From contig JACTVC010000001.1 of the NCBI GenBank assembly GCA_018417955.1, positions 4,526,001 through 4,590,000 on the forward strand: a DNA stretch of 64,000 bases, read 5' to 3'. The notes beneath the pieces were generated by a model. It worked only from the letters and a program-made list of their open reading frames with translations. It was not told the DNA's origin and ran no database searches. Shown here in pieces: positions 34,001-43,741 of the stretch. Position 1 is the stretch's first letter. The number at the start of each line of letters is the position of its first letter. Both the position numbers and the translations under genes were made by a program. This DNA is from Laccaria trichodermophora. Its lineage: Eukaryota; Basidiomycota; Agaricomycetes; Agaricales; Hydnangiaceae.

Positions 34001-35096
34001 TGAGCGCGTATCAGAAAGCAAGCTAAAGAGGGTCGCACCTAACCTTAGCAGATACCACTTCTGAACATCGGAAGGCCATTGGAAACAGAGGAGCGACAGA
34101 ACGACGCCGTGTAGTCGCGGATGGTCGTGGCATGAGGATAAGTTGTATTTTAAACTCCGACGAACTCCTTAATACTAAATATGGACAAACAGACGCGTCG
34201 CGTCGACACTTCAAGTTGGTCGACAATCAGCCAACGTCGCCTAGACTGATTATATATTTTGCATGCATTGATTCAAGACATTAAATTGTAATGTCGGTTG
34301 GTCAGCTTTTATTGGCTTGGTGTTGGGGCCGCTTGGTTCCGGCTTGACTCTTTTAGGGCTTTGTCACCGGCAGGTGATCTCAAGGTGATCTATTGAATGG
34401 GGTTTTCGGGGCTGCATGTTCCCAGTCTTACCTTTATAAAGAGTTTCTACTTTATGACTGACCTATTATCTCCTACTTGTTGCCAATCGTCCAAACTTTG
34501 ATTGAATGTCTGGCTACTTAGTTAATTGAGCCTGAAAAAGTCCCCAACCGAGCGGCAAAAATCCTATCATGCTTATCTTTGGGACCGTTGTGCAGGAATT
34601 ATCTTCCACGGAAGCCAAGATTGAAATTGACAAATGCACTCAAGTGAAGTGTGCACAAGTGCACACTTCGTCTGAGTGTGGAGAAATGCACCCAAATACG
34701 GACACCACACGTGAGTGCTGAAATGTCAAAATCAGTGACTAAGCACCCCATCTGGGTGCAAACGCTCTCCACAGTGCCGTCGTTGAGCTTGTAAGGTTGC
34801 AATCACACCTCGTCCCGTCGCCCCCTCAAGCGAAAGGAAAAGAACGTACGTCAAGACGCGTGTATCCTCCATTAGCCTTGATCGTGGCAGTCATTAGAGT
34901 AAAGCGCGATCATCGATTGTTTTTTGAACAAAGGAGTAAGATGGTCTCCAACTTTGAAGGGAGTCGGGGAGGATTGGAATAAGGTTCGGGCGGGGTTTGT
35001 AATTTGGATGTCCACAAGCAAAATTGCCCGCATGGCGACGAAGCCACAAAGGTCAGTCCAATCCACATCGCTGCTTTCTGTGATTCGTGCATGCAT
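31071..35096 (-). pseudogene. Myb/SANT gene copy 4, interrupted by a 2-kb element
   Basis: The most extended copy. A first-exon-like segment begins MHARITESSDVDWTDL at 35096, in a frame open to about 34872. After the inserted element (32736-34776) come the coiled-coil exon near 32600-32460 (LAQKLGDIDRLRELNSELVN), a degraded exon near 32270-32110, and acidic and basic linkers. The Myb domain near 31260-31100 follows (PEREGFRWQKISRAVN), but its third helix is scrambled (LNRQVASILKL in place of PRQVASRVQKY). Frame changes in the linker and the altered helix suggest a pseudogene. The intact protein would be a ZZZ3-like Myb/SANT factor (inferred). It lies head-to-head with membrane gene C. Confidence 0.55.
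32736..34776. mobile_element. 2041-bp CACTA-like element
   Basis: Ends CACTGTGGGAAGCGTTTGCA and the inverted CACTGTGGAGAGCGTTTGCA agree for about 40 bp with few mismatches. A 4-bp duplication CCGT flanks it (32732-32735 and 34777-34780). The related segment near 13,615-13,650 lacks the insertion. Arms contain repeated CACTT, AAGTGTG and GTGTTA motifs. The CACTG start and short duplication fit the CMC/CACTA superfamily. No transposase domain was recognised in any frame, so it is probably non-autonomous. Confidence 0.75.
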
Positions 35097-35386
35097 TTTC
35101 TAAAGCTTGGTGTAGGCATGTCATTGCGGACCAGATTTTGTTAGTCCCGATGTTTTATCACTTCTCAGAGCCACTGCGAGTCGCGTGGACACAGCCGTCT
35201 GGGTCCAACTGCCAGTGAATATCTTCGTGATTGATGATGGCCATGGCTTCTTCGTCCGCCAAGACGTTCATCACGCACGGGCTTCATATAGTATATAATG
35301 ATTATCATCACGCTTCTTGAGCCCCCGCCGCTCTTTTCTTCCTGTCCCGAACCGTTTTACAAGTACAAGCGGCCCTTACGACGACA
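35097..35386. promoter_or_regulatory. Shared head-to-head promoter region
   Basis: The 290 bp between the first exon of Myb/SANT copy 4 (minus) and membrane gene C (plus) serve both directions if both are transcribed. The same block, split by the 955-bp element, occurs at 13918-15146. No specific factor site is claimed. Confidence 0.5.
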
Positions 35387-36196
35387 ATGTCTCTCAAGTC
35401 CCGGATAACATTTTACAGTCCGTCACCCTATTAGCGTGCATCGAAATGTGCCCTACTAACCAATATATAGGTCTTACCCTCTCCTTCTCGTGTTTCCAAA
35501 TTGTCTTCGGATTCGTTTCCAGTTTCTTCTCTGGGTTTTCGCCATACCTTTGTACGTCTCTCTCGCGTTATTCTGACCCACCTATCAAAATGTTATATTT
35601 CCTCCAGATATCTTTGGTAAGATTGCCGGAGGCCTAGCGGTGCTCAGCCTAGTCTGGACTAGCGTCCTGTAAACCCTTTCCAAAAATTCTGAATTGTCAT
35701 CTCACTACCTGACTCCTCCCGCAGCTTGGCGTACAACAACCGACCACTGTCGACCTATGCCCTGACCAAATCCGCAGTCCATTTTTACTCTTTCGCCGGA
35801 TTGAGTATCACATGGCTAGGTAGGTCCCTTGCCTAAGGATTATTTCAGAAAATTCAACCTATTCCGATCCAACGCAGCGGTAGGAATTATGGTCTCAACA
35901 CAAGCGCATTACGAATGCAATTTTACACGATACTCCGATGGTGAAGCGGGGGTGTGGTGTGGAATGACCGTTACGTCCGGTGCGATTGCTTTCCTCACCG
36001 CCATATTCGGTTCGTCTCCCTTCCTGCTTTGAGTATTTAAATTTGGAAAGGGTAATTGATGATTGGAGGACGAGCAGCTGCGGTCTCAGCTGCCCTTGTT
36101 CATTGCGCAGCTGAGAAATCGGCGTCTGGGCTTCAGGCGAACATCGCTGAGAGTGATAAGAAGGCGTTTGCGTCTGTTTCCCGAACTTTGTTCTGA
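35387..36196 (+). CDS. Four-helix membrane protein, paralogue C
   Basis: Predicted six-exon gene of 172 aa: 35387-35417, 35471-35551, 35608-35668, 35725-35819, 35878-36009, 36078-36196, all in frame. Exons 2, 3 and 4 have exactly the lengths of those in paralogue B (81, 61, 95 nt). Start MSLKSRITFYS. Hydrophobic helices fall around LTLSFSCFQIVFGFV, GGLAVLSLVWTSVL, AVHFYSFAGLSITWLAVGIM and GMTVTSGAIAFLTAIF. Between the third and fourth helices is a loop with CNFTRYSDGEAG that includes one NxT glycosylation sequon. The tail is polar. It converges with F-box copy 5, whose end is 95 bp away. A membrane protein of unknown role. Confidence 0.78.
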
Positions 36197-36290
36197 TTTT
36201 CATCTCAACATGTGAGGTAACTTATTCCTCGCACATGGATGCCATGAATTTCAAGGGACAAATACCAGCCCACCTCATTCACCTCAAATA

Positions 36291-37814
36291 TTACTTGACT
36301 CCTTTCACAGGCCGCTGGTAGGTTTTTACCCCGACGACAATCGACTGCAACTCCGGACACGAATCCCACAATGCATCTAATCTCCAGGTCCACATTTTCG
36401 AGTCCGGGGGAACCAGCCGTGTCAAATCCAGCTCTTGAATGTAAGGGAAGACTGATACCCAAGAAAAGAAGCTGTCGCACATCTCTGAGGGCATGCGGAA
36501 CCCGAACCTGATGACCTCTAGTGTTTTCACAAAATCCAAGGAGCATGGTTCTGACTTGGCGTTGGAGAAACAGTCCATTAGACCGGTCGCATCCGAAAAT
36601 TCGATGGAGAGACGAATTGTCCCTCTCTTACGGTCTGCCAAATTTCGCAAGATGGTATTAACAGCACCTTGCTGGATGGCTCGCATGGGATGCCGCGTCA
36701 ACGTGACGGAACATAGATTTGGAAATAAGGGTATCTGGCTGGAAAGTAATCCTAAAAGGTAATCGGGGTTTCCGCTGATTACCTCAAGGCGAGGAAGAAA
36801 GCCCGCCGGGGCCACAATTGGTCCTATTGGACTACTGAAAGATAGGTCGAGGTGGGTTATGCTCGAATGACGCAACAAGAATGGTGAAAGATCACGGAAG
36901 GCGATGTCGGAATCCCCGACAATGAATTCGGATAGGTAAGGCATAATGAGTAGAGGTAATATGTGACTCCAATCTGACGTACGGAGTCTTGTGTTTGAGA
37001 GTGATAATTTGGTAAGGTAGCCGCCATTCAGAACTTGTAAAGTATGCGGAAAGCATACCCCATGAAAAGGGAGGGGGGAGTGTATCTCAAAACTTTTGAG
37101 ACCTTGGGGTGTATCGACATATACCCCATTGTTAAGGTGCCTCTCTCTTCCCGGTGCGCGCTTCGGCTGAGTACCAATATGGTGTCGAATACCGCCCGAC
37201 GGCGTTTTATGACCGAGAAAGCGGACCTTATGCGGGCTAAAAATGGAAAGATATTTTTTCACAGGACTTGATGGTGTTTTGGGGATGCCGGGTATGGGGG
37301 TGAAGTATTGGAGATCGCCGTGTGGCATACCCGTGATGGCCAAGCTTGCCATATCCTTCGCCGAGGAAACCCTGATCAACGATGCCAGCGATTTGTGCCA
37401 ATCTTCTTCCCCGGCTTTGCTGAACATGTATAACGCTGAATCGAGTATGATGTTGATATGACAAACAGCGTTGGCGTGGAAAATAAGTCCGTGGACGCTT
37501 GCGTTTTCCTCAGAGATGAAGGTTACAGGGACGTATTCGATTTTGTGGAATGAGGCTTGAAATATCTCCTTTATGTCGCCTAATTCTTCATCTTTCATTG
37601 TGATTGAAGCAGAGTTCTTGTAGATGAAGAGGCGACGTCTGCTCACTAATGTGCGCAGTACAGGAAGTTGGCGCTCCAGGACTAGAACCTGACATATGTC
37701 ATGGAGACGGCGACAAGTCATTCCTAAGTAGGCGATGGTGACGTCTGTAGAGTCATCCGAATGGATGATCTCCAGGATGAGTTCCGTTGGAAGGTCGAGA
37801 ATAGAAGTTGGCAT
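36291..37814 (-). CDS. F-box-like protein, copy 5 (intact)
   Basis: Single-exon gene of 507 aa starting MPTSILDLPTELILEII at 37814. The frame extends 14 codons further upstream, but this start equals that of the other copies. The F-box-like N-terminus (YLGMTCRRLHDICQVLVLERQL) is followed by irregular leucine-rich repeats (LQVLNGGYLTKLSLSNTRL, HSSITHLDLSFSS, RLEVISGNPDYL) and a conserved C-terminal section (ELDLTRLVPPDSKMW, ELQSIVVGVKTYQRP). It is expected to act as a substrate adaptor of an SCF ubiquitin ligase if the F-box binds Skp1. The target is unknown. A long-armed MITE lies 70 bp upstream. Confidence 0.85.
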   Translation of the reverse strand: MPTSILDLPTELILEIIHSDDSTDVTIAYLGMTCRRLHDICQVLVLERQLPVLRTLVSRRRLFIYKNSASITMKDEELGDIKEIFQASFHKIEYVPVTFISEENASVHGLIFHANAVCHINIILDSALYMFSKAGEEDWHKSLASLIRVSSAKDMASLAITGMPHGDLQYFTPIPGIPKTPSSPVKKYLSIFSPHKVRFLGHKTPSGGIRHHIGTQPKRAPGRERHLNNGVYVDTPQGLKSFEIHSPLPFHGVCFPHTLQVLNGGYLTKLSLSNTRLRTSDWSHILPLLIMPYLSEFIVGDSDIAFRDLSPFLLRHSSITHLDLSFSSPIGPIVAPAGFLPRLEVISGNPDYLLGLLSSQIPLFPNLCSVTLTRHPMRAIQQGAVNTILRNLADRKRGTIRLSIEFSDATGLMDCFSNAKSEPCSLDFVKTLEVIRFGFRMPSEMCDSFFSWVSVFPYIQELDLTRLVPPDSKMWTWRLDALWDSCPELQSIVVGVKTYQRPVKGVK

Positions 37815-37885
37815 GCCACTAATAGTATAGGCTAGGCTGATGAGAAGATATTTCAAAGGTGAACTCCTAGTGGATCAACGGAGAG

Positions 37886-38420
37886 TCACCTCAAACAAGG
37901 GACGATCGGGCAGTTAAGCGAAGCCTTTGAAAAATCCCTGGACAAATTAATCATTTTTTAACCCTTTATGTAATTAGGACAAATTTATTGGACAAGTTAA
38001 ATTTTGACGGCGTGTTTGTCTATTGTCCAAAGGCGCTGACAGAATAAAAAACAATTGTTCTGCTTATTGTATAAATTTGTCTGTAACTGCGTTCCCAAGG
38101 CGAAACGTTGCTCAAAATAAAATTTTTGCCTAGTGCTGAAGTGAACAATTAAATTGTTCCTGAAATCTGTCCACTGTGCAGATTTTAATTCTTAACATCA
38201 TTTTGTCCTGTGGACACATCTAATGATACATTTATAAATTAGCAACCTCTATTGGTTTACATTTGTTTGCCCTCTTTGAACAATAGGCAGACCAACTGTC
38301 AAAATTAAAATTGCCCCAACAGTTTGTCGTAATCACACAAAAGGTTAAAAAATGATTAATTTGTCCGGGGATTTGTCAAAGGCTCCGCTCAACTGCCCGA
38401 TCGTCCCTTGTTCAAGGTGA
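37886..38420. mobile_element. 535-bp MITE with about 85-bp inverted arms
   Basis: The arms begin TCACCTCAAACAAGGGACG and TCACCTTGAACAAGGGACG and remain inverted repeats through CGATCGGGCAGTT, AGCCTTTGA and GGACAAATTAATCATTTTTTAACC. The interior is AT-rich with many TTGTCC/GGACAA motifs and no coding potential. The flanking bases do not show a convincing target duplication. It sits in the promoter-proximal flank of F-box copy 5; the corresponding flanks of other copies lack it. As RNA it could fold into one long hairpin. Confidence 0.85.
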
Positions 38421-38832
38421 GTGCTGAGAATAAAAACGACAATCGGATGCAGTGCGTATGAAGTTGGCCCAAGGCTGTGCCGATTTTTTCGGGAAAGCCC
38501 ATGATGGAACCTGGAGGCTTTCATTTTGGACCTTAGTGATTACCGTGCAACAGGTACATAAGCTAGCACTAAGACGCGCGGGCGGCCAGCGGCCGCCTTT
38601 CATTGTGATCTAAGTTAAATCAATCTCAATATGAGAGTGTCCATGTGCTGTACAGCTGTAGTATGGAACAGGAAACGTACAGGGAATGGATTTACTAGGT
38701 TGCCCTGAGGAGGGACGTATCGTTGCACAAAGGTGCTGGAGAGACGGCGCGCTCGGGTTTGACATTGTCGAGATTGTGCAGTGTGATTTCGGGGTGAAAT
38801 TGAATTTCGTCTTCTAATTCGAGTCTGAGGCT

Positions 38833-39250
38833 TCCTCATCCCCAGTCTATATCTGGCGGTTCTGGTTCATCAGGGAATGTAGGCATTGCTTTGAGCATGA
38901 GCTTTCCCCCAGAGAAGTTAAATGCACCTGGAACTCTGTTAGCGCCGCTGTGCCCTTTAATGTACCCAGGAGTTCCGGTCCTCGGTCGTTCTCTTACAAT
39001 GTTTCCACTGGTTCTCTGGCGGGTACATTCCCTGATGATGTGCTCGCGGGTCTGCAGTAGTTCTCCACACCAGCAGCTGGTGCTTTCCCCAAGGAAGAAA
39101 TGAGGGGCCGTGGTGACGTTTTCCTGGATCCGCGGTGATCCCTGCCATTCACATACCCATGCTTAAGCCTTGGCTCGACTGAGTGCGTTCGTCCTCCAAG
39201 TTACTCTAGGGGCGCTCTCGGCCATTTGTGTGGTTTGATTGGCTACTAAC
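38833..39250 (-). pseudogene. LINE-type retrotransposon remnant (RNase H tail and zinc knuckle)
   Basis: On the minus strand, broken frames read GNKAGELVANQ (like the GNExAD motif of retroelement RNase H), then a region ending APHFFLG, then CWCGELLQTREHIIREC. The last is the CxCG...QTxxHIxxEC knuckle typical of the C-terminus of fungal non-LTR retrotransposons. A proline-rich acidic end (PDEPEPPDIDWG) follows. There is a stop within the RNase H-like part and no reverse transcriptase is visible, so it is an old fragment. Confidence 0.5.
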
Positions 39251-39699
39251 TCACCTGCCTTGTTGCCAGTGTTCCCTTTGCAATTACACTGGCTGGTGCG
39301 TTGTATTGTCATTGAGGAACTGGGTCATTTTATTAATGGAAATTGAGTGCTTAGAGATTTCCTGGATCCAATTTTTCGGGTCACTGCTGCTGGCTTTTGA
39401 CAAAATACTTACACCAGATCAACGGTCTCGGGGTGTTGTGCGAACATTGATGCTTTTTGCCTTTGAAGCCCAAAACCTGAGATTGACATGAACATTGATA
39501 CCAAAAGCAGTTGTAAACATTTCTTTGAAGAGCAAGGTTTACTTTCGACCAGAGTTCCGCATGATGATTGATAAGAAGAGTTCGAAGTTGCATGAATAAC
39601 GTGCAAAAAAGATTGTCACAAACGCGAGAGGTCACACCGTTACGCGGCAGCTCCTCAACACAATCTCACCGTCCTACACATTGCCTACGCACATCGAAC

Positions 39700-42600
39700 A
39701 TGGAAGACGAGGAGGTCATCGAGATCACAGACGGCGAGTCTGACCATGAGGCGTACGTTGACCGGCGGCCTCTCCTGACACCCATCATCACTCGAGTTGT
39801 TGATGCGCTCGGCGGGTTCGAAGGAGATGTGTATCGAATGGGCGACGAGGTTTACGGGTGCTTGAAGGATCTCAAAAGACTATGGCGGAAGGACGACACG
39901 GACGATGAACGAACCGTCGCCCGGATATACTGGGAAACGCGGGTACTCCCAAACGATCTTGTTTCAATCTTGCTAGCGACTGCGGGCAAGGGATTGGTGG
40001 AAGATAAGCGTGCGATTGCGTGTGTGGACTTGATTACAGCTATGACATGGCCTATTGATATGGCGGAGGAGTTGAAGGAGCTCGACGAGGAGTTGGACAA
40101 AGCCACCGATTACACGCAACTTTTGGAGAGTCACCTCTATTACAAGGCTGCGCTGCTGAAGCCGGGTGTCATGCAGGCGTTCTTCGGCATCATGTTACCG
40201 CCGTTGGCAATAGTCCCCAAGGAGAGGACGGAGCGAGATGGCCAGATCATCAACGTCGTTTTGCACCTCATTAGGAATCTTGCATTTATAAAAGATCTTC
40301 CGGCGAATTCGCACACCAGCGCCGACCAAGCCGAGCTGTCTACCCTTCAATCGAAACTCATTCGATCTCTCCAGGAAACACACACCCTACAGCTCCTCCT
40401 CACCCTCGCCACGAACTCCGAGAATGACCCGCTTTTCAACAGCTTGAACAATCTAATCCTCGAAATCTTGTACCTTCTCTTTCGGGGTGTCAAACCCCCT
40501 TCTCTCGTCGTCGATCAAGCGAAAGTAAGATATGTACCCCATCTTAGCTGTATGCCGCTAACAAACAGTTCATTACTTAGCAACCTATGGCGAATCTCCA
40601 TCGCCTTCTCGAGAAAGAGGACCGAAATCGACGAGACCTGGCCAGGAAAGCTACCTCACGCCACTCGCACTTCGGAACTACAATCGCTGTGAAATTGAAC
40701 CCCAATAAGAAACCACGAGCTGGAGATGGAGGTAATGAGGCTGATACCGAACATTCCGCATCGTCATCAAATCGGACATTTGTCCTTCACCGTCAACAAG
40801 CTATCCACGGGGAGGCGGGGAGTATAATGGACGTGACCAAACAGCAACGAAGCAAAAAGGGGAACAAGGTAGACGAGCTCACTCGGGAAGATAATCTCTC
40901 CTTGGTGGCCAGAGTTGCCCTTCAGGATCTCGCGACTGAGTTCACTCAAGGCTGCTTTAATCGTGAGTTGACTCCAATTTCACTTTTCAAGGCACACCTA
41001 TACACATTTGACTGTTGTCGTTTCAGCATTCCTTGCGGGGTTGTTGAAGGATATCAGATCAGAACGGGCGAAAATAACGGAGAAAGATAATCTACGTCTG
41101 CTCTATATGACTAAGTGGTTCCTGGAATTTTTCCTTTTGATGCGCGTCAAAGAACAAGCGAATCGCACCGGAGAAGAAACGTGGAATTTTGGGCTGATAG
41201 GCGAGGTAACGGAGAGGAGCTGGATCATATGGGTGTTAAAGCGAATGCGAGAGGCTGTGGAGGAGAAGGTGCGGTTCCTCTCACGCGAACTAGCGTCATT
41301 ATTGGGGCGTCATTTTAAAGTCGGCTGACCATCGTTTATCAGCCAAAACAGTGGACGGAGCTCCAAGCAGGCATCGAGTGCTTAACTCAATTGCTTCTGC
41401 TCATTGACCAGTTGTCCTCGTCGGAGATAGATGACCCTGTTTTGGTCGAGGCCGCGGATGTCTTGCAGCAGCAGCTAATTTACAATGGTGAGGTGCTTGA
41501 CATCGCTCTGGACAGCCTGCGATCGTACAAAGAGGGGAAGCAATCGCTCGCTTATCTTGATTCGAGTGTTTATCTGGCTTATGCTCTTCTCCGGATGCTG
41601 GAGAAATGGGGAAAAGCGAGTGGGAGCGAGACATATGTCAGGAAAAAGATTACCAGGAAAAGAAAATCAAGGAAAGGTACGGTCTTTTTCTTCATCCTGA
41701 AAAGTCTCTGAGGAGATTTTAGGCGTCGGGGAAGAGGACGGTATTCCGGATGTGGAAGAAATAGAACAAGAAGACGAGCAGGTGGTTCACGAAACTATCT
41801 TTACTTTCGAGGCGTTTGAACAGGTATAGATTTCTCTTTCCTGACATGTCGCTCCGCTAATAAGCTATCAAGAAATTCGCCAACTCCGAAATAACTCACA
41901 CCCTCTTGAAGTATCTGTCGCGTTATAAGGAATTCTCCACATCAGAAAACATGCGCCGCGTGGTGAGTTTATTGCACCGGCAGGTTGTCAAGGCCAAAGC
42001 CGAAGGGCTGTTCTTCAAGGTCCGTGATACGGGTGGCGTCGTCTATATACAGCTGACCCTTCCCGTGCCCATCTCGCATGTCCGTTTACGTTTTCTAGGT
42101 ATCAACTCTGGATTTATTTAAGACAATCTTAGCAGATCAGAAATCCTTCCCACGAGAGCAACCATATAAAGACCTCGTCAACCTAATCAATTTCATTCTA
42201 CGTCAGTTCTTCAAGGCTTTGGAAGCGGATTCGTTTCTGGCTATCGAGGTACGAGTCTGGAACTGTCAGATACACTCCTACCGGAAAACGGATTGACGAC
42301 CTCTTTTATCGTTGGATTGAAGGCATTTTTCCCGAAAAACCGCGGCAATTGGAAAAACTTCTCCAGCTGGGAACCCGAAAAAAAATCCAAGAGGGAGAAG
42401 AAGACGATCGAGAACACACGTTATCCGCCTGACGTCGAAGTCAAGAAAGGATACTCTTGGAGTGACCAGCTTGGCATTGCGATCGCTAATCTTGTTGAGG
42501 GGGGCCAAAAGGAACTTGTCAATTGGACGCAACATGTAAGTTTGAGCTCCGTCATCTTACCCACGCTACAGCGTCTGACGTATTATTATCTGTGTAGATC

Positions 42601-43741
42601 TTGACATCAGTAATCGACCAGAGAACGCGAATTATTGAGGAGACCGATAAGAAAGATAAGGAAGATGATGCCATTGAGCTTGATGACGAGGAGGAGAGGG
42701 CGGCCTTGCAATCGAAAGGGCCTTCAGCGGAGGCCTTGGCCAACATTACGGATTTTTGTGAAGTTCTTCGCAATGGCATGTTATTTCACCTCTAACATGA
42801 TTCATAGTGATTCCGTACCTCAGCGACGAACACGCTGACGCAGCGACGAAAAACCCTCATTTGAAGCTTCTTTTCCGATTATCCAAATTCTTCATCTTGG
42901 ATGAAGGTGGGGGCGATTTTTCATGTTGCGGATCTTCAACATTTAAATCCGAATTCCAGACGCCGAAGAACTTGAATGGTACGTTCCTGCGGGAATACTC
43001 ATGTCCGACCTGAAGGGTACACTCAACGTGATCACCCAATTCCTCGAAACGCCGTTTGATCTCAATGGCAAGAAACCATCCGAACTCTTGGGCAAAAAAC
43101 GACGTCGCAGGCGTAGGCGATCGCCCTCTCCGATATCTGATGCGGACCCCTCTGAAGAGGAACCTAAACGCAAAAAGAAGACGGAGAAGAAGAAGAAAGA
43201 AAAGGAGGAATACAAATCGGCACAATTCATTGAAGATAGTGACGAAGAATACGGGGATATGGAAGCCTTCTTGGAGAAGGAAAGGGCTATGCGACAAAAG
43301 GCCCTGGATGCGGCGGCCGTTGCGGGAAATCGACCCGTGGCGATGAAGCCGACTGGGACAAAGAAGCGTCGCCGAAAAGGAGACGAGACAGGTAAGAAGG
43401 GTAAGAAAAGAAAAGGCGACTTATCTACCGAGGCTGCAGTCGACATCGACCTCACCGATGGAGCCCCTGAACAATCCGACACAAGTGATGTCGAAGTTGT
43501 GGGTTCACAGGATAAGGGAATAACCTCACCTCTGGGTCCTTCAAAAGCTGCACCCCGACCCAAGCCTCGGCCCATCGCGAAGGCACGCGCCAGTTCATCT
43601 GGACCTGCCGCCGAAACACCCCTCGATCTGTCTTCACCACGGTCTCCCCAACTTCGTGACGGCTCTGAGCCTCCGGAAAGGCCTGTGGTGGGTCAACGGA
43701 CAAAACGACTCATTATCTCGGATGATGAAGATTCTGGGTAG
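39700..43741 (+). CDS. TOF1: Replication fork protection complex subunit Tof1/Swi1 (Timeless)
   Basis: Multi-exon gene starting MEDEEVIEITDGESDHEAY at 39700 and ending DDEDSG before 43741. The first exon holds the Timeless N-terminal helical domain (YGCLKDLKRLWRKDD, YYKAALLKPGVMQAFFGI, VVLHLIRNLAFIKDLP). Later exons keep the order of Tof1 proteins: LHRLLEKEDRNRRDLA, SRHSHFGTTIAVK, LLYMTKWFLEFFLLM, and a basic/acidic C-terminus with GKKRRRRRRSP, YKSAQFIEDSDEEYGD and FLEKERAMRQKAL. The family works with Csm3/Tipin and Mrc1 to stabilise stalled replication forks, in the nucleus. The start was chosen as the ATG at the acidic conserved N-terminus; an in-frame extension of 44 codons upstream has no ATG of its own. 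Confidence 0.93.

Noticed and set aside
42943..43575. 210-codon frame on the minus strand
   Set aside because: Antisense of the basic/acidic tail of TOF1; Ser/Phe-rich as expected from the complement of Lys/Glu codons.
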